Below are positions 8,589 through 17,069 of a stretch of DNA of 24,369 bases, in pieces (position 1 is the stretch's first letter; each line of letters opens with the position of its first letter). This DNA comes from JACKFB01 sp041389525 (GTDB taxonomy: Bacteria > Myxococcota_A > UBA9042 > PHBI01 > JACKFB01): NCBI GenBank assembly GCA_041389525.1, contig JAWKRR010000085.1, positions 1 through 24,369 of the forward strand, read 5' to 3'. Both the position numbers and the translations under genes were made by a program. Below the pieces are notes generated by a model, which had not been told where the DNA came from, did no database searches, and saw only the letters and a list, made by a program, of their open reading frames with translations.

Positions 8589-10019
8589 CTAGACCTCGTC
8601 GTCGTCGGCCCCGTCCTCGTCATCCTCGTACTCGTCGTCGTCCTCGAGGTCCTCGTCCGCGAGCTCGTCAACGACGACAACGGGCGCGGGCTTCGGCGGC
8701 GGCACTGGCGCGATGAACGCCCACTCCGGGAGGTCCCCCAGCCAGTCAGGGCGGTCCTTTCCGGCGCGCACCAGGCTGACAAGCAGGTGCGGACGCAGCT
8801 TCTGTGCCCAGGCCGCCGGCTTCTCCCAGATGTCGCCAGCCTCCGGGCCCGCGGGCGTCGTCTCGGACACGCGCAGCAGCTCGGCGAAGTGTAGCCTCGG
8901 TGGGACGCGATCCGCGGCCGCCGGCGCCTCGAGCGCGCCGAGAGGCAGCGTCGCGCCGTCGCTGAGCAGGCCGATGAGCTCAGGCACGACCGAGCCGGTC
9001 CGCGTGGGGCTCTTCAGGACCTGGAAGAGGCTGGTCGGCCCGTGGTCAAGCGCGGGATGCGCCATGACGAGGTCGAGGTCGTCGCCGTCCGCGGCCACCG
9101 CGAGCACGCGCTGGTCCTGGATGCGCGAGGTCAGCGGGATGGCGGTCGCGTCGAGGAGCCGAGCCATCCACTGGGCGAAGACCTCGCCTCGCCGCGACAC
9201 GTAGCACACGCGATCCACCGCGATATCGGCGCCTTTCAGCACGTCGCGGGCGCGTTGCATGGCCCGCGCGAGCCGGCCGGGCCCCAGATTCCCTCGGCCC
9301 TGCACGGCGCTGGCGTCCAGCAGCACGCTGCCGTACTCGAGGAAGACCGCCCGCCGCAGGGGCGCGTCGCCATCCGCGAGGCCCATGCGCCCAGCCGCGC
9401 CCGCCATCCAGACCAGGTTCGGGTTCGCGATGACCTGGGGCCGCACGCGCTCCCAGACCTCACCACGCCCTGACAGTACCGCCGAGAGCGCGTAACGTCC
9501 CAACAGCGCGGGGGACGGCCACTTGCCCTCCCAACGCGCCAAGAGCTCGACGACCGCCGCGTGATCGCCCTGCCGCGCGGTCGCGTCCGCGTAAATTCGC
9601 GCGACGACCGGCTCGGTCCCCTGCGAGCGCTGGTGCGCCACAGCGGCCAGCGCGCGCGCAACAGGCGCGTCGTCCATCTCCAAGAAGGCCGCTGCCAGGC
9701 GCGCCGCGGGCTCCGACGAGCTGCGTTCAGCCGCCGCCTCAAAGAGCGTCGCCAACTCCAGCTCGCCCACGGCGCGCATCACGCTCCCGCCGCGCTTGAG
9801 CTCCTCGCGGTCGGGCGCACCCTCAACCAGGAGTTGCCTCAGCCGATTCAGCGCGATCGCCGAGTTCCCCTGCGCGAGGGCCTCGTCGACGGCTTCCAGC
9901 GCCAACGCCCGAGCGTTGGCCTTCGCTGTGGGCACGCGGCCCTGAGGCGCGGGGGTCTCACCCTCCTCCTCAATCTCCGGAAAGGTCCCACTCCACAGAG
10001 ACTTCAACCGGTTCCACAT
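8589..10019 (-). CDS. Hypothetical protein with helical repeats and strongly acidic C-terminal tail
   Basis: A 476-aa protein that I do not recognise. The first ~220 residues are Ala/Leu/Arg-rich helices arranged like TPR-type repeats (for example ARALALEAVDEALAQGN and AALLGRYALSAVLSG-like segments). The middle part (about 225-330) has mixed alpha/beta segments such as VDRVCYVSRRGEVFAQW and VLAVAADGDDLDLVMAHP. A Pro/Val hinge (PVPPPKPAPVVVV) leads to a tail of about 26 residues that is almost all Asp/Glu. No signal peptide or membrane segment is seen, so it is cytoplasmic. A GGAG lies 6 nt before the ATG. The gap to the upstream Ser/Thr kinase gene is only 12 bp, so the two are probably one operon and may act together. 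Confidence 0.8.
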   Translation of the reverse strand: MWNRLKSLWSGTFPEIEEEGETPAPQGRVPTAKANARALALEAVDEALAQGNSAIALNRLRQLLVEGAPDREELKRGGSVMRAVGELELATLFEAAAERSSSEPAARLAAAFLEMDDAPVARALAAVAHQRSQGTEPVVARIYADATARQGDHAAVVELLARWEGKWPSPALLGRYALSAVLSGRGEVWERVRPQVIANPNLVWMAGAAGRMGLADGDAPLRRAVFLEYGSVLLDASAVQGRGNLGPGRLARAMQRARDVLKGADIAVDRVCYVSRRGEVFAQWMARLLDATAIPLTSRIQDQRVLAVAADGDDLDLVMAHPALDHGPTSLFQVLKSPTRTGSVVPELIGLLSDGATLPLGALEAPAAADRVPPRLHFAELLRVSETTPAGPEAGDIWEKPAAWAQKLRPHLLVSLVRAGKDRPDWLGDLPEWAFIAPVPPPKPAPVVVVDELADEDLEDDDEYEDDEDGADDDEV

Positions 10020-10031
10020 CTCGCGCTCCGC

Positions 10032-11813
10032 TCAGAACGTACCGTGACCGAAGCCTGTCTTCGCGGGCGGCTTGCGCGCCGCATCAGGGGCTTTGGAGCC
10101 CGGCTTCGGTGCGGCGGAGCCTATCACCTTTCGCGGCGCGCGGTGCAGCCTCACAGACCAAGTATTCGGGGTCGCGGCGTCGAGCACCGCCTTCTCGGAC
10201 CGGTGGCCATCGAGCGCAAACGTGACGCTGAGCGTCGGCTGACCGGGCGGCAGCGCGTGGGTGAAGGGAGTAATGCCCAGCTCCTTGCCCTCGGCGTCGG
10301 TCACCGTCGCCCCAGCCGGCGTGCTCTCGACGAGCACCTGCACAGGCTGGGCGGCCGGTTCCACGTCCCGCGCGGCCAACGCCAGCGCGGCTTGACCCAC
10401 GGCGACGCCGGCGACGCTGCCCGAGGTGGCGGCGTCGAGGGCTGGCGCTTCTTCGGCAGCCGGAGGCACCTCCGCGTCGGCCGCTGGCGCGCCGGGCGCT
10501 GCCACTTTACGCACCGTCCGCGGCGCCTGCTCGGCCCGAGCCGGCGAAGGCTGAGCTGACGCCAGGGGCGTGGACGACGCAGGTGCCGACGCCTCCGCAG
10601 CCGACGACTCGACCGAAGCCGCCGAAGGCCACACGACCCAAGCGCCGCCGGCCGCGAGCAGAATCACCGCCGCCACCGCCGCCGCCCGCAGCTCCCAGCG
10701 CGACGGCTTGAAATCGAACTCGGTGACGCCCGACGGGTCCACGGCCGGCGACAACCCGGTAAACTCCGAGGCGTCGCGCCCCACCGGGGTCGGATTCGTG
10801 ACCGACTGCCGCGGCCGCTCGACCCGGGTGTCGCGCTCGCTCGCAGGCAGCGCCGCCAGGGCCGCCTCCGGATTCAGCACCGCCGCCAGCTCCTGCTTGA
10901 GCGTCTGGCAATCGGGCGGCCGCGCGTCCACCGACTTCGCCATCATCCGCTTCAGCATCGCGCTGAGCCGCTCCGCGTAGATCCCCCCGACCCCTTCCGG
11001 CAGGCCCGGCGGCGGCTCGTTGATCTGCTTGAGCATGATCTCCATGGGCGTCTGCCCGGAGAAGGGCCGCTCACCCACCACGGTCTCGTAGAGCAGCACG
11101 CCCAAGGCATAGATGTCGCTGCGGCCATCGAGCGGCCGCCCCATGGTCTGCTCGGGGCTCATGTAGCTGGGCGTGCCGCAGATCATCCCGGTCGCCGTCG
11201 CGTTCGTGCCGCTGTCCTCGGCGATCTTGGCGATGCCGAAGTCCAGCACCTTCACGAACTCCGGGTTGCCCACGGTCGGCTCGATGAAGATGTTCTCCGG
11301 CTTCAGGTCGCGGTGCGTGATGCCAGCGAGGTGCGCCTCGGCCAGCGAGTCGCAGATCTGCGACAGGATCGCGATCGCGCGGGGCACCGAGAGCCCGCCC
11401 TCGGCCTCCAGCAGCTCATTGAGCGGCCGCCCGTTGAGGCGCTCCATCACCTGATAGAGCAGCCCCTGCGGCGTCTGCCCCGAGTCGTACACGGTGATGG
11501 TGTTGGGGTGCGTCAGCCGGCTGGCCGCCCGCGCTTCGCGTAGGAAGTACTTGATGGCCTGCCGGTTCTGCGAGAAGCGCGGCCGCAGGATCTTCACCGC
11601 GACCTCGCGCCCCATCGAGCGCTGCTCGGCCACGTAGACCGTGCCCATGCCGCCCTCGCCGAGCTTCGCGCGCACGACGTACTTCCCGTCGAGCTCTTGG
11701 CCCACGAGGTCCGCCTCCGTCTGCATGACGATGAGGCGTTCGCCGTCCAACTCGCAGTGGGTGAGGTCGGAATCCTCATAGGCCCTACTGCACGAGGGGC
11801 AGAACTTCTCCAT
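10032..11813 (-). CDS. Membrane-anchored Ser/Thr protein kinase with N-terminal Cys cluster and PEGA-like domain
   Basis: A 593-aa Hanks-type kinase. The N-terminus has C5-x2-C8 and C20 followed by ELDGERL, a degenerate form of the zinc-ribbon seen in many such kinases. The kinase domain (about 45-310) is complete: glycine loop GEGGMG (52-57), Lys74 in AVKIL, Glu93, catalytic HRDLKPEN (167-174), DFG (191-193) and SPEQ in place of APE. It should be active. A Pro/Thr-rich juxtamembrane linker leads to one membrane helix (about 376-396). The outside part is Ala/Pro-rich, then carries a PEGA-like segment (VLVESTPAGATVTDAEGKEL) and a basic Pro/Lys end. Start ATG 11813 is supported by the conserved FCPSCSRAY; the Shine-Dalgarno is weak. 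It is the first gene of a pair with the acidic-tail protein. Confidence 0.93.
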   Translation of the reverse strand: MEKFCPSCSRAYEDSDLTHCELDGERLIVMQTEADLVGQELDGKYVVRAKLGEGGMGTVYVAEQRSMGREVAVKILRPRFSQNRQAIKYFLREARAASRLTHPNTITVYDSGQTPQGLLYQVMERLNGRPLNELLEAEGGLSVPRAIAILSQICDSLAEAHLAGITHRDLKPENIFIEPTVGNPEFVKVLDFGIAKIAEDSGTNATATGMICGTPSYMSPEQTMGRPLDGRSDIYALGVLLYETVVGERPFSGQTPMEIMLKQINEPPPGLPEGVGGIYAERLSAMLKRMMAKSVDARPPDCQTLKQELAAVLNPEAALAALPASERDTRVERPRQSVTNPTPVGRDASEFTGLSPAVDPSGVTEFDFKPSRWELRAAAVAAVILLAAGGAWVVWPSAASVESSAAEASAPASSTPLASAQPSPARAEQAPRTVRKVAAPGAPAADAEVPPAAEEAPALDAATSGSVAGVAVGQAALALAARDVEPAAQPVQVLVESTPAGATVTDAEGKELGITPFTHALPPGQPTLSVTFALDGHRSEKAVLDAATPNTWSVRLHRAPRKVIGSAAPKPGSKAPDAARKPPAKTGFGHGTF

Positions 11814-11963
11814 ATCGTGGCGTGCTCGTTCGGAAGTGGCCTGTCGGCAGCAGTCTACGGGCCCAGGTCAACGCACTGCAACGTGCCTTGTCCTCAAATC
11901 CTACAGCAGCATACGCCCCGGGCCCGAAATCGGATCATCGCAGGCCCTCGCCCGAGCTGGACG

Positions 11964-13039
11964 TCACCCGCCCGGGACGATCGCCCGCTGCCGCAGCCAC
12001 GCGTCGCAAAGCTCCAGCGCGCACATCGCCTCGACGATGACCACCGCCCGCGGCAACACGCAGGGGTCGTGGCGCCCGCGCGCCTGAAAGCGCACCGCCT
12101 CCCCCGCGCGGTTCACCGTGTCCTGCGGGTGAAAATGCGTCGCCACCGGCTTGAACGCCACGCGGAAGGTCACCGGCATCCCGTTGGAGATGCCGCCCTG
12201 GACCCCGCCGGACCGGTTCGTCGCCGTCTGCGGCCCGCCCTCGCCCGGCACGAACGCGTCGTTGTGCTCCGTCCCCCGCAGGCGCGTGCCCTCAAACCCG
12301 CTGCCGATCTCGAAGCCCTTCGCCGCCGGCAGCCCGATCATCGCGCAGGCCAGCCGCGCGTCGAGCTTGTCGAAGACCGGCTCGCCCAGCCCGGCCGGCA
12401 ACCCGCGCACCACGCAGCCGATCACGCCCCCCACGGTGTCGCCGTCTTTGCGCACGCTCTCAATGAGCGCCGTCATCGCCGCCGCCGGGCCCGCCGGGGC
12501 ACCTCGCCCGACGCGCCTCGACCTCAGCCCGCGTGGCCCCTTCTCAAGGGTCCACCCCGCCTCGATGTCCTGAACCCTATCCACCCACGCGACGATCTCG
12601 ACGCCCAGCCCCTCGCGCAACAGCTTCCGCGCCACCGCGCCCGCGGCTGCGCGCCACCGTCTCCGCGCCGACGCGCGCCCTCCCCGGCCACGCCCGATGC
12701 CCGTACTTCGCGTCGTACGTAAAGTCCGCGATGCGACAGCCGGTAAGTCCTGCATCTCGTTGTAGGCCGAGGACTTCGCGTCGACGTTCTCGAAGAGCAG
12801 CGCGATCGGCGTCCCCGTCGTCCGCCCCTCAAAGACCCCCGACTTGATGCGCACCGTGTCGGCTTCCTTGCGCGCGCTGGCCAGCCTCCCTGTCCCCGGC
12901 CGGCGCCGGTCGAGGTCGGGCTGAATATCCGCTTCGCTCAACGCCACCCCGGGCGGGCACCCGTCGATGACGCAGCCCAGGCCCACCCGTCGCTCTCGCC
13001 GAAGGTGGTGACATGGCACCTTGTCGTGTTGCCGCTCAT
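11964..13039 (-). CDS. aroC: Chorismate synthase, broken by several indels
   Basis: Last step of the shikimate pathway: EPSP to chorismate using reduced FMN. The gene starts with MSGNTTRCHVTTFGES, then breaks. Family sequence continues in another frame with GLGCVIDGCPPGVALSEAD, DLDRRRPGTGRLASARKEAD, SGVFEGRTTGTPIALLFENVD and YNEMQDL. A third frame gives DFTYDAKYGHRAWPG, then GRASAR, AAAGAVARKLLREGLG, MTALIESVRKDGD, IGLPAAKGFEIGSGF, RSGGVQGGISNGMP and a normal end. At least five breaks lie between about 12490 and 13000. In the GESHG motif the His reads Asp (GAC for CAC) beside a missing G. The ATG at 13039 overlaps the upstream gene's stop (ATGA). Since this gene is usually single-copy and needed, sequence error is the likeliest cause. 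Confidence 0.85.
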
Positions 13040-13488
13040 GAGCTCATCCATGCCGCGGTCGCCGCGGAGACCAAGCTGCCGACCAGCGCGCACATCGCCG
13101 GGCGCCCCAGCCGCGCGCGCCTGAATTCGCATCGCCACGGTCCCCGCGAAGGCCCCGCTTTCGCGCCCCGCCAGCCCCAAAGACCGCGCCCATGGGGAAG
13201 GCCACCGCGCCGCCGGCCAGGCATCCCCACCACCGCCCCAAAGAGCGAGGCAAATACCGGCCCCGCGGGCCGCTCCCCCCCGACGAAGTGCGGCCAGGTC
13301 AGCCCGCCCAAGAGCGCGCCGATCAGCGCCCCCAGCACGCCGACCCACGCCCCGCTGAAGCCCAGCCCGCCGAATGAGGCGCCGTGCCACACCGCCGGCC
13401 CGACCAGCACGCCGAGGGCCGCCCCCACGCGCGCCAGCTCGCGCCCCGGGTCGTCCGCCCCAGGCATCGCCTCAGGACTTGCGGCCAT
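13036..13488 (-). CDS. Small Gly-rich membrane protein, frame-disrupted
   Basis: About 150 residues, no named family. The first half is in one frame: MAASPEAMPGADDPGRELARV, then hydrophobic Gly/Ala/Leu helices (ALGVLVGPAVWHG, GFSGAWVGVLGALIGALLGG, GPVFASLFGAVVGM). From about 13250 the sensible sequence moves to a second and third frame: GGAVAFPMGAVFG, then LAGRESGAFAGTVAMRIQAR, and returns to the first for LVGSLVSAATAAWMSS. It reads as a protein with three or four membrane helices and a Gly-zipper-like pattern. The ATG at 13488 overlaps the end of the upstream gene by 17 nt; an internal ATG at 13467 is an alternative. The stop overlaps the aroC start (ATGA). The function is unknown. Confidence 0.6.
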   Translation of the reverse strand: MAASPEAMPGADDPGRELARVGAALGVLVGPAVWHGASFGGLGFSGAWVGVLGALIGALLGGLTWPHFVGGERPAGPVFASLFGAVVGMPGRRRGGLPHGRGLWGWRGAKAGPSRGPWRCEFRRARLGRPAMCALVGSLVSAATAAWMSS

Positions 13489-14003
13489 CGAGGTAGCCCT
13501 GAAGCCCGGGCGCCAGCTCAACCAGGTTCGGCGTGATCATGTTGACCACGAACTTCTCGACCTGGGGCGCGATGCGCTTGCCGATGAAGCTCGGGACGCC
13601 CGGCAGCTTGTCGGCGAAGATCTCGAGATCGCCCGAGATCCGCACCAGGGTCGTCTCCGGTTCTTGGATGCGGCCCAAGCTGGTGCCCGGCAGGTGTAGA
13701 ACTTCGACATGCTGGTCGACAGCGTCAATCGACCTTGAACTCCGAGGCGTCGGAATCGCCGTGTCGATCCAGCCCAGATGTTCCTTGGTCACAAACGGCC
13801 GCACCGCCGCCGGCGCGCTGTCCGGGCTTGCCTTGCCAGTAGCGCACGGCGAATCGGCCGTCGGGCAGCGTCTCCTTCTCGCGCGTCTCGATGGACTCGA
13901 CCGAGGAAGCCAGAAGAAACGGCACGATGTCCTGCATCCGCTCGATCATCGTCTCGAGCACCAGCTCGGCCTTGTAAATGACCTCGCTCTTCGGCCAGCC
14001 CAT
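13472..14003 (-). CDS. SRPBCC (DUF2505-like) domain protein, frame-disrupted
   Basis: Start ATG at 14003 is preceded by GGAGG with 8 nt spacing. Joining the frames gives about 175 residues: MGWPKSEVIYKAELVLETMI, IVPFLLASSVESIETREKE, LPDGRFAVRYWQGK, RPFVTKEHLGWIDTAI, DASEFKVD, LSTSMSKFYTCR, RIQEPETTLVRISGDLEIF, LPGVPSFIGKRIAPQVEKF and the end LAPGLQGYLDGRKS. The helix-strand order and the final G-x-L-E-I...P-x-I-G-x-x-I-x-x-x-E-K-F part resemble the SRPBCC lipid-binding fold, especially DUF2505-type proteins; this is a by-eye call. At least four frame changes lie between 13680 and 13840. It lies 44 bp after leuS and overlaps the next gene, so it belongs to the leuS-aroC transcription unit. Confidence 0.6.
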
Positions 14004-14047
14004 CGCGGCGACCTCCGGAGTGGTTCGGACCAGGTTCTCTCGGGTGT

Positions 14048-16451
14048 TCAGAACACGACGACGTTGACGAGCTTGCCCGGCACGACGATGACCTTGCGGA
14101 TCGTCTTGCCCTCGACCCAGCGCTGCAGGACGTCGTCGGCCATCGCCGCGCCTTCAGGTCCTCACGGCGCGTCTTTGGCCGCCATGAAGCGCCCGCGGAC
14201 CTTGCCGTTGACCTGGATGACCACCTCGAACCTCGTCGTCCTCGCAGAGCGCGGGGTCGAAGCCGAACCTGGGCGTGCGCCACCGAGCCGTCGTGGCCCA
14301 TGGCGCGCCAGATGTCCTCGGCGATGTGCGGCGCGAAGGGGTGCAGGCAGAGACCAGCGCCTCGAGTGCCGAGCGGGGATCTCGGGCTGCTTCTCATCCC
14401 AGCTCGTTGGTCAGCACCATCCAGCTGGGCGATGGCCGTGTTGAAGAGCGCATCCATCCCGATGTCCTCGGTGGCCTTGCGAATGCTGCGGTGCACCAAG
14501 CGCTGGAGATCCTCGTCGCCGTCGCCGGCGCAGATGGGCCGCTGGGCGACCTTCCACACGCGGTCCAAGAAGCGCGAGATGCCGACGATGTCCTTGGTGG
14601 CCCAAGGCTTCACGGCCTCCAGCGGGCCCATGAACATCTCGTACATCCGCATCGCGTCGGCGCCGAACTGCTCGACGATCTCGTCGGGGTTGACGACGTT
14701 GCCCTGTGGACTTCGACATCTTCTGTAAATCGCTGCCGGGATGTCCTGGTTCTAGCTTCATGAAGGGCTCGGGCGTGCTGACCACGCCGATGTCGAAGAG
14801 GAACTTGTGCCAGAAGCGCGCGTAGAGCAGGTGCAGGACCGCGTGCTCGGCGCCACCCACGTAGAGCTCGACCGGCATCCAGTAGCGCTCTTTTTCGGGA
14901 TCGATGAACCGCTCGGTGTTGTGCGGGTCGATGTAGCGCAGGTAGTACCAGCACGACCGGCCCACTGGGGCATCGTGTTGGTCTCGGCAGGCTGGCTTTC
15001 CGGTCTCCGGGATCAATCGTCTGAATCCAGTCGGTCGCGTGGGCAACGGGCTCTCGCCGGTGCCGGCGGGCTTGTAGCTCGACCTCAGGCAGCAGCAGCG
15101 GGAGCTCAGACTCGGGGATGGCCTTGATGGTGCCGTCCTCGCAGTGGATGAGCGGAATCGGCTCGCCCCAGTATCGCTGGCGCGAGAAGAGCCAGTCGCG
15201 CAGCCGGAAGTTCACCGGGCCTTGCCCACGCCGTCGGCCTCGAGCTTGGCGGTGATGGCGGCCTTGAACTCGGCGGTCGTCATGCGTCGTAGGGCCCCGA
15301 CGCCATCGCCCCTCGCCGGTCCAGGCGGACTCTGACCGTCCGGCGCTGACCGTCGAGGCATGGCGACGACCTGGGCAGCTCGAACTGGCGCGCGAAGGCG
15401 TAGTCGCGCTCGTCGTGAGCCGGCACGTCGCTGATGGCGCCGGTGCCGTAGTGCCCGAGCGTAGTCGGCGATCCGAATGGGGATCTGCTGGCCGTTGACT
15501 GGGGTTGATGGCGTGGGCGCCCAGGAAGGCGCCGGTCTTCTCCTTGGCGGGTCCGTCCGGTCCAGGTCGCTCTTCATGGAGGCGGCGCGCACGTAGGCGT
15601 CGACCTCGGCGCGCTGGGAGTCGGTGGTGATGCGGGCGACCAGCGGGTGCTCGGGCGCCAGCACCATGTAGGTCGCGCCATGGCGTGTCCGGGCGGGTCG
15701 TGTAGACCTCGACCACGGCCCCGTCCGCCGAGCCGGCGACCGCGAAGCGCACCTCGGCGCCCTCTGAGCGCCCGATCCAGTGGCGCTGCATGGCCTTGAT
15801 GGACTCAGGCCAGTCGAGGGCCTCCAGGTCGTCCAGCAGCCGGTCCGCGTAGGCCGTGATGCGCAAGAGCCACTGCCGCATGGGCTTGCGGATGACCGGG
15901 AAGTTCCCGCGCTCGCTGCGACCCTCGGACGTGACCTCTTCGTTGGCCAGCACGGTGCCGAGCTCAGGGCACCAGTTGACCGGCACCTCCGCCTCGTAGG
16001 CCAGGCCGTTCTCGAAGAGCTTCAGGAAGATCCACTGGGTCCACTTATAATAGGAGGGGTCGGTGGTGTTGACCTCGCGCCCCCAGTCGTAGCCCAGGCC
16101 AAGGCGCCGAATCTGCGCGCGGAAGGTGTCGATGTTGCGCGCGGTCGTGATGGCCGGGTGCACGCCGGTCTGCAGCGCGTGCTGCTCGGCCGGCAGCCCG
16201 AAGGCGTCCCAGCCCATCGGGTGCAGCACGTTGAAGCCGCGCATGCGCTTGTAGCGCGCCATGATGTCGGTCGCCGTGTAGCCCTCGGGGTGCCCGACAT
16301 GCAGGCCCGCCGCCGACGGATACGGAAACATATCCAGCACATAGAAGGGCGGGCGCTCGCTGATGTCCTCGGCGCGGAAGGTGTCGTGCTCCAGCCAGTA
16401 CGCCTGCCAGCGGGGCTCGACCTCGGCGAAGGGATAGTGCTCGGTGCTCAT
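14048..16451 (-). CDS. leuS: Leucyl-tRNA synthetase, heavily frame-disrupted
   Basis: Class I synthetase charging tRNA-Leu. The N-terminal 250 codons (16451 to about 15690) are intact: MSTEHYPFAEVEPRWQAYW, the HIGH-type motif PYPSAAGLHVGHPEGYT, MGWDAFGLPAEQHA, and the zinc/editing boundary NWCPELGTVLANEEV. After YTTRPDT the frame breaks repeatedly. Family pieces then appear in alternating frames: MVLAPEHPLVARITTD, KTGAFLGAHAINP, QQIPIRIADY, MTTAEFKAAITAKLEADG, NFRLRDWLFSRQRYWGEPIP, SCWYYLRYIDPHNTERF, YVGGAEHAVLHLLYARFWH, the KMSKS motif, RMYEMFMGPLEAVKPW, FAPHIAEDIWRAMGHDG and the end GKTIRKVIVVPGKLVN. Ten or more breaks lie between about 14130 and 15720. Total length is near the normal ~800 codons. 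It heads a unit with the SRPBCC-like protein, the small membrane protein and aroC. Confidence 0.88.
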
Positions 16452-16562
16452 GCGGTGCTCTCGCGTGTCTCGGACCGGGCGAGACCCTATCAGAGGCCGC
16501 GGCGGTGGTCAGCAGGATGCGGCCCGGATTTGAGGCCTGGATTGCCCCGAGGGGCCCCGCCC

Positions 16563-16596
16563 TTGCTGTACTCCATATCCGTTGCTACTTTACTCC
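16563..16596 (+). promoter_or_regulatory. AT-rich direct repeats upstream of the antitoxin gene, possible operator/promoter
   Basis: TTGCT followed by TACTCC occurs twice: TTGCT 16563-16567 with TACTCC 16569-16574, and TTGCT 16582-16586 with TACTCC 16591-16596. The TACTCC copies start 22 nt apart, about two helical turns. This is the most AT-rich part of the leuS-antitoxin divergent gap and ends about 38 bp before the antitoxin ATG. Xre-type antitoxins usually bind repeats at their own promoter, so this is a plausible autoregulatory site. Confidence 0.35.
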
Positions 16597-16634
16597 TGAT
16601 TTGGAGCCACCCTCGCGGTGAAGGCAGGTGCTGG

Positions 16635-17069
16635 ATGTCCTCCGCTCTCGAATACCCCGAGACCCGCTACCACGCGGCGCCGATGGTCGATCTGTCCAGC
16701 CGCGACGAGCGCGAGCGCCTGGGCCCGCCGGCCGTCCGCGCCTTCTTCCGCATCATGGACGCGTGGAGCGTGCGCGACGAGGAGGCGCGGCTGCTCTTGG
16801 GCGGCATGTCCAACGGCGCCTACTACGCGATGAAGAAGCAGCCCGAGCGGGTGCTCGACGAGGACCGGCTGCGGCGGGTCTCGCTGATCGTCGGCATCTT
16901 CAAGGCCCTGAACATCCTCTACGACGAGGCCCTTGCCGATCGCTGGATGCAGCTCCCCAACCGCAACCGCCTCTTCTCCGGCCACACCCCCCTCTCCTTC
17001 GTCATCACGGGCGGGCTTCCCGCCATGGCGACCCTACGCCGGCTGCTCGATGCGCGCCGCGGCGGCTGA
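16635..17069 (+). CDS. Xre/MbcA/ParS-type antitoxin of a RES-Xre pair
   Basis: A 144-aa protein. After a ~30-residue lead, residues about 32-100 form a helix-turn-helix of the Xre type (AFFRIMDAWSVRDEEARLLL, then GMSNGAYYAMKKQ as likely recognition region, then RLRRVSLIVGIFKALNILY). The last ~40 residues (MQLPNRNRLFSGHTPLSF, ITGGLPAMATLRRLLDARRG) match the toxin-binding domain of MbcA/ParS/Xre antitoxins (DUF2384), including the typical ending G-x-x-x-x-x-x-L-x-x-x-L. The ATG at 16635 has an AGG-containing site (GGCAGG) 6 nt upstream; the frame is open further left but only as antisense to leuS. The next gene, the RES toxin, overlaps its last 20 nt, so the two are translationally coupled. It should bind the toxin and repress its own promoter. 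Confidence 0.88.
   Translation: MSSALEYPETRYHAAPMVDLSSRDERERLGPPAVRAFFRIMDAWSVRDEEARLLLGGMSNGAYYAMKKQPERVLDEDRLRRVSLIVGIFKALNILYDEALADRWMQLPNRNRLFSGHTPLSFVITGGLPAMATLRRLLDARRGG

Noticed and set aside
11878..11887. Possible sigma54 site upstream of the kinase (GGCAC-GT-TGC on the minus strand)
   Set aside because: The GG and GC elements are two bases too close for the required spacing.
14048..16451. leuS as a true pseudogene
   Set aside because: Conserved sequence continues at near full length in alternating frames and the neighbours are broken in the same way; error is the simpler reading, although reads are needed to confirm.
15780..16634. In-frame extension upstream of the antitoxin
   Set aside because: Most of it is antisense to intact leuS coding sequence; the Shine-Dalgarno and promoter-like region point to ATG 16635.
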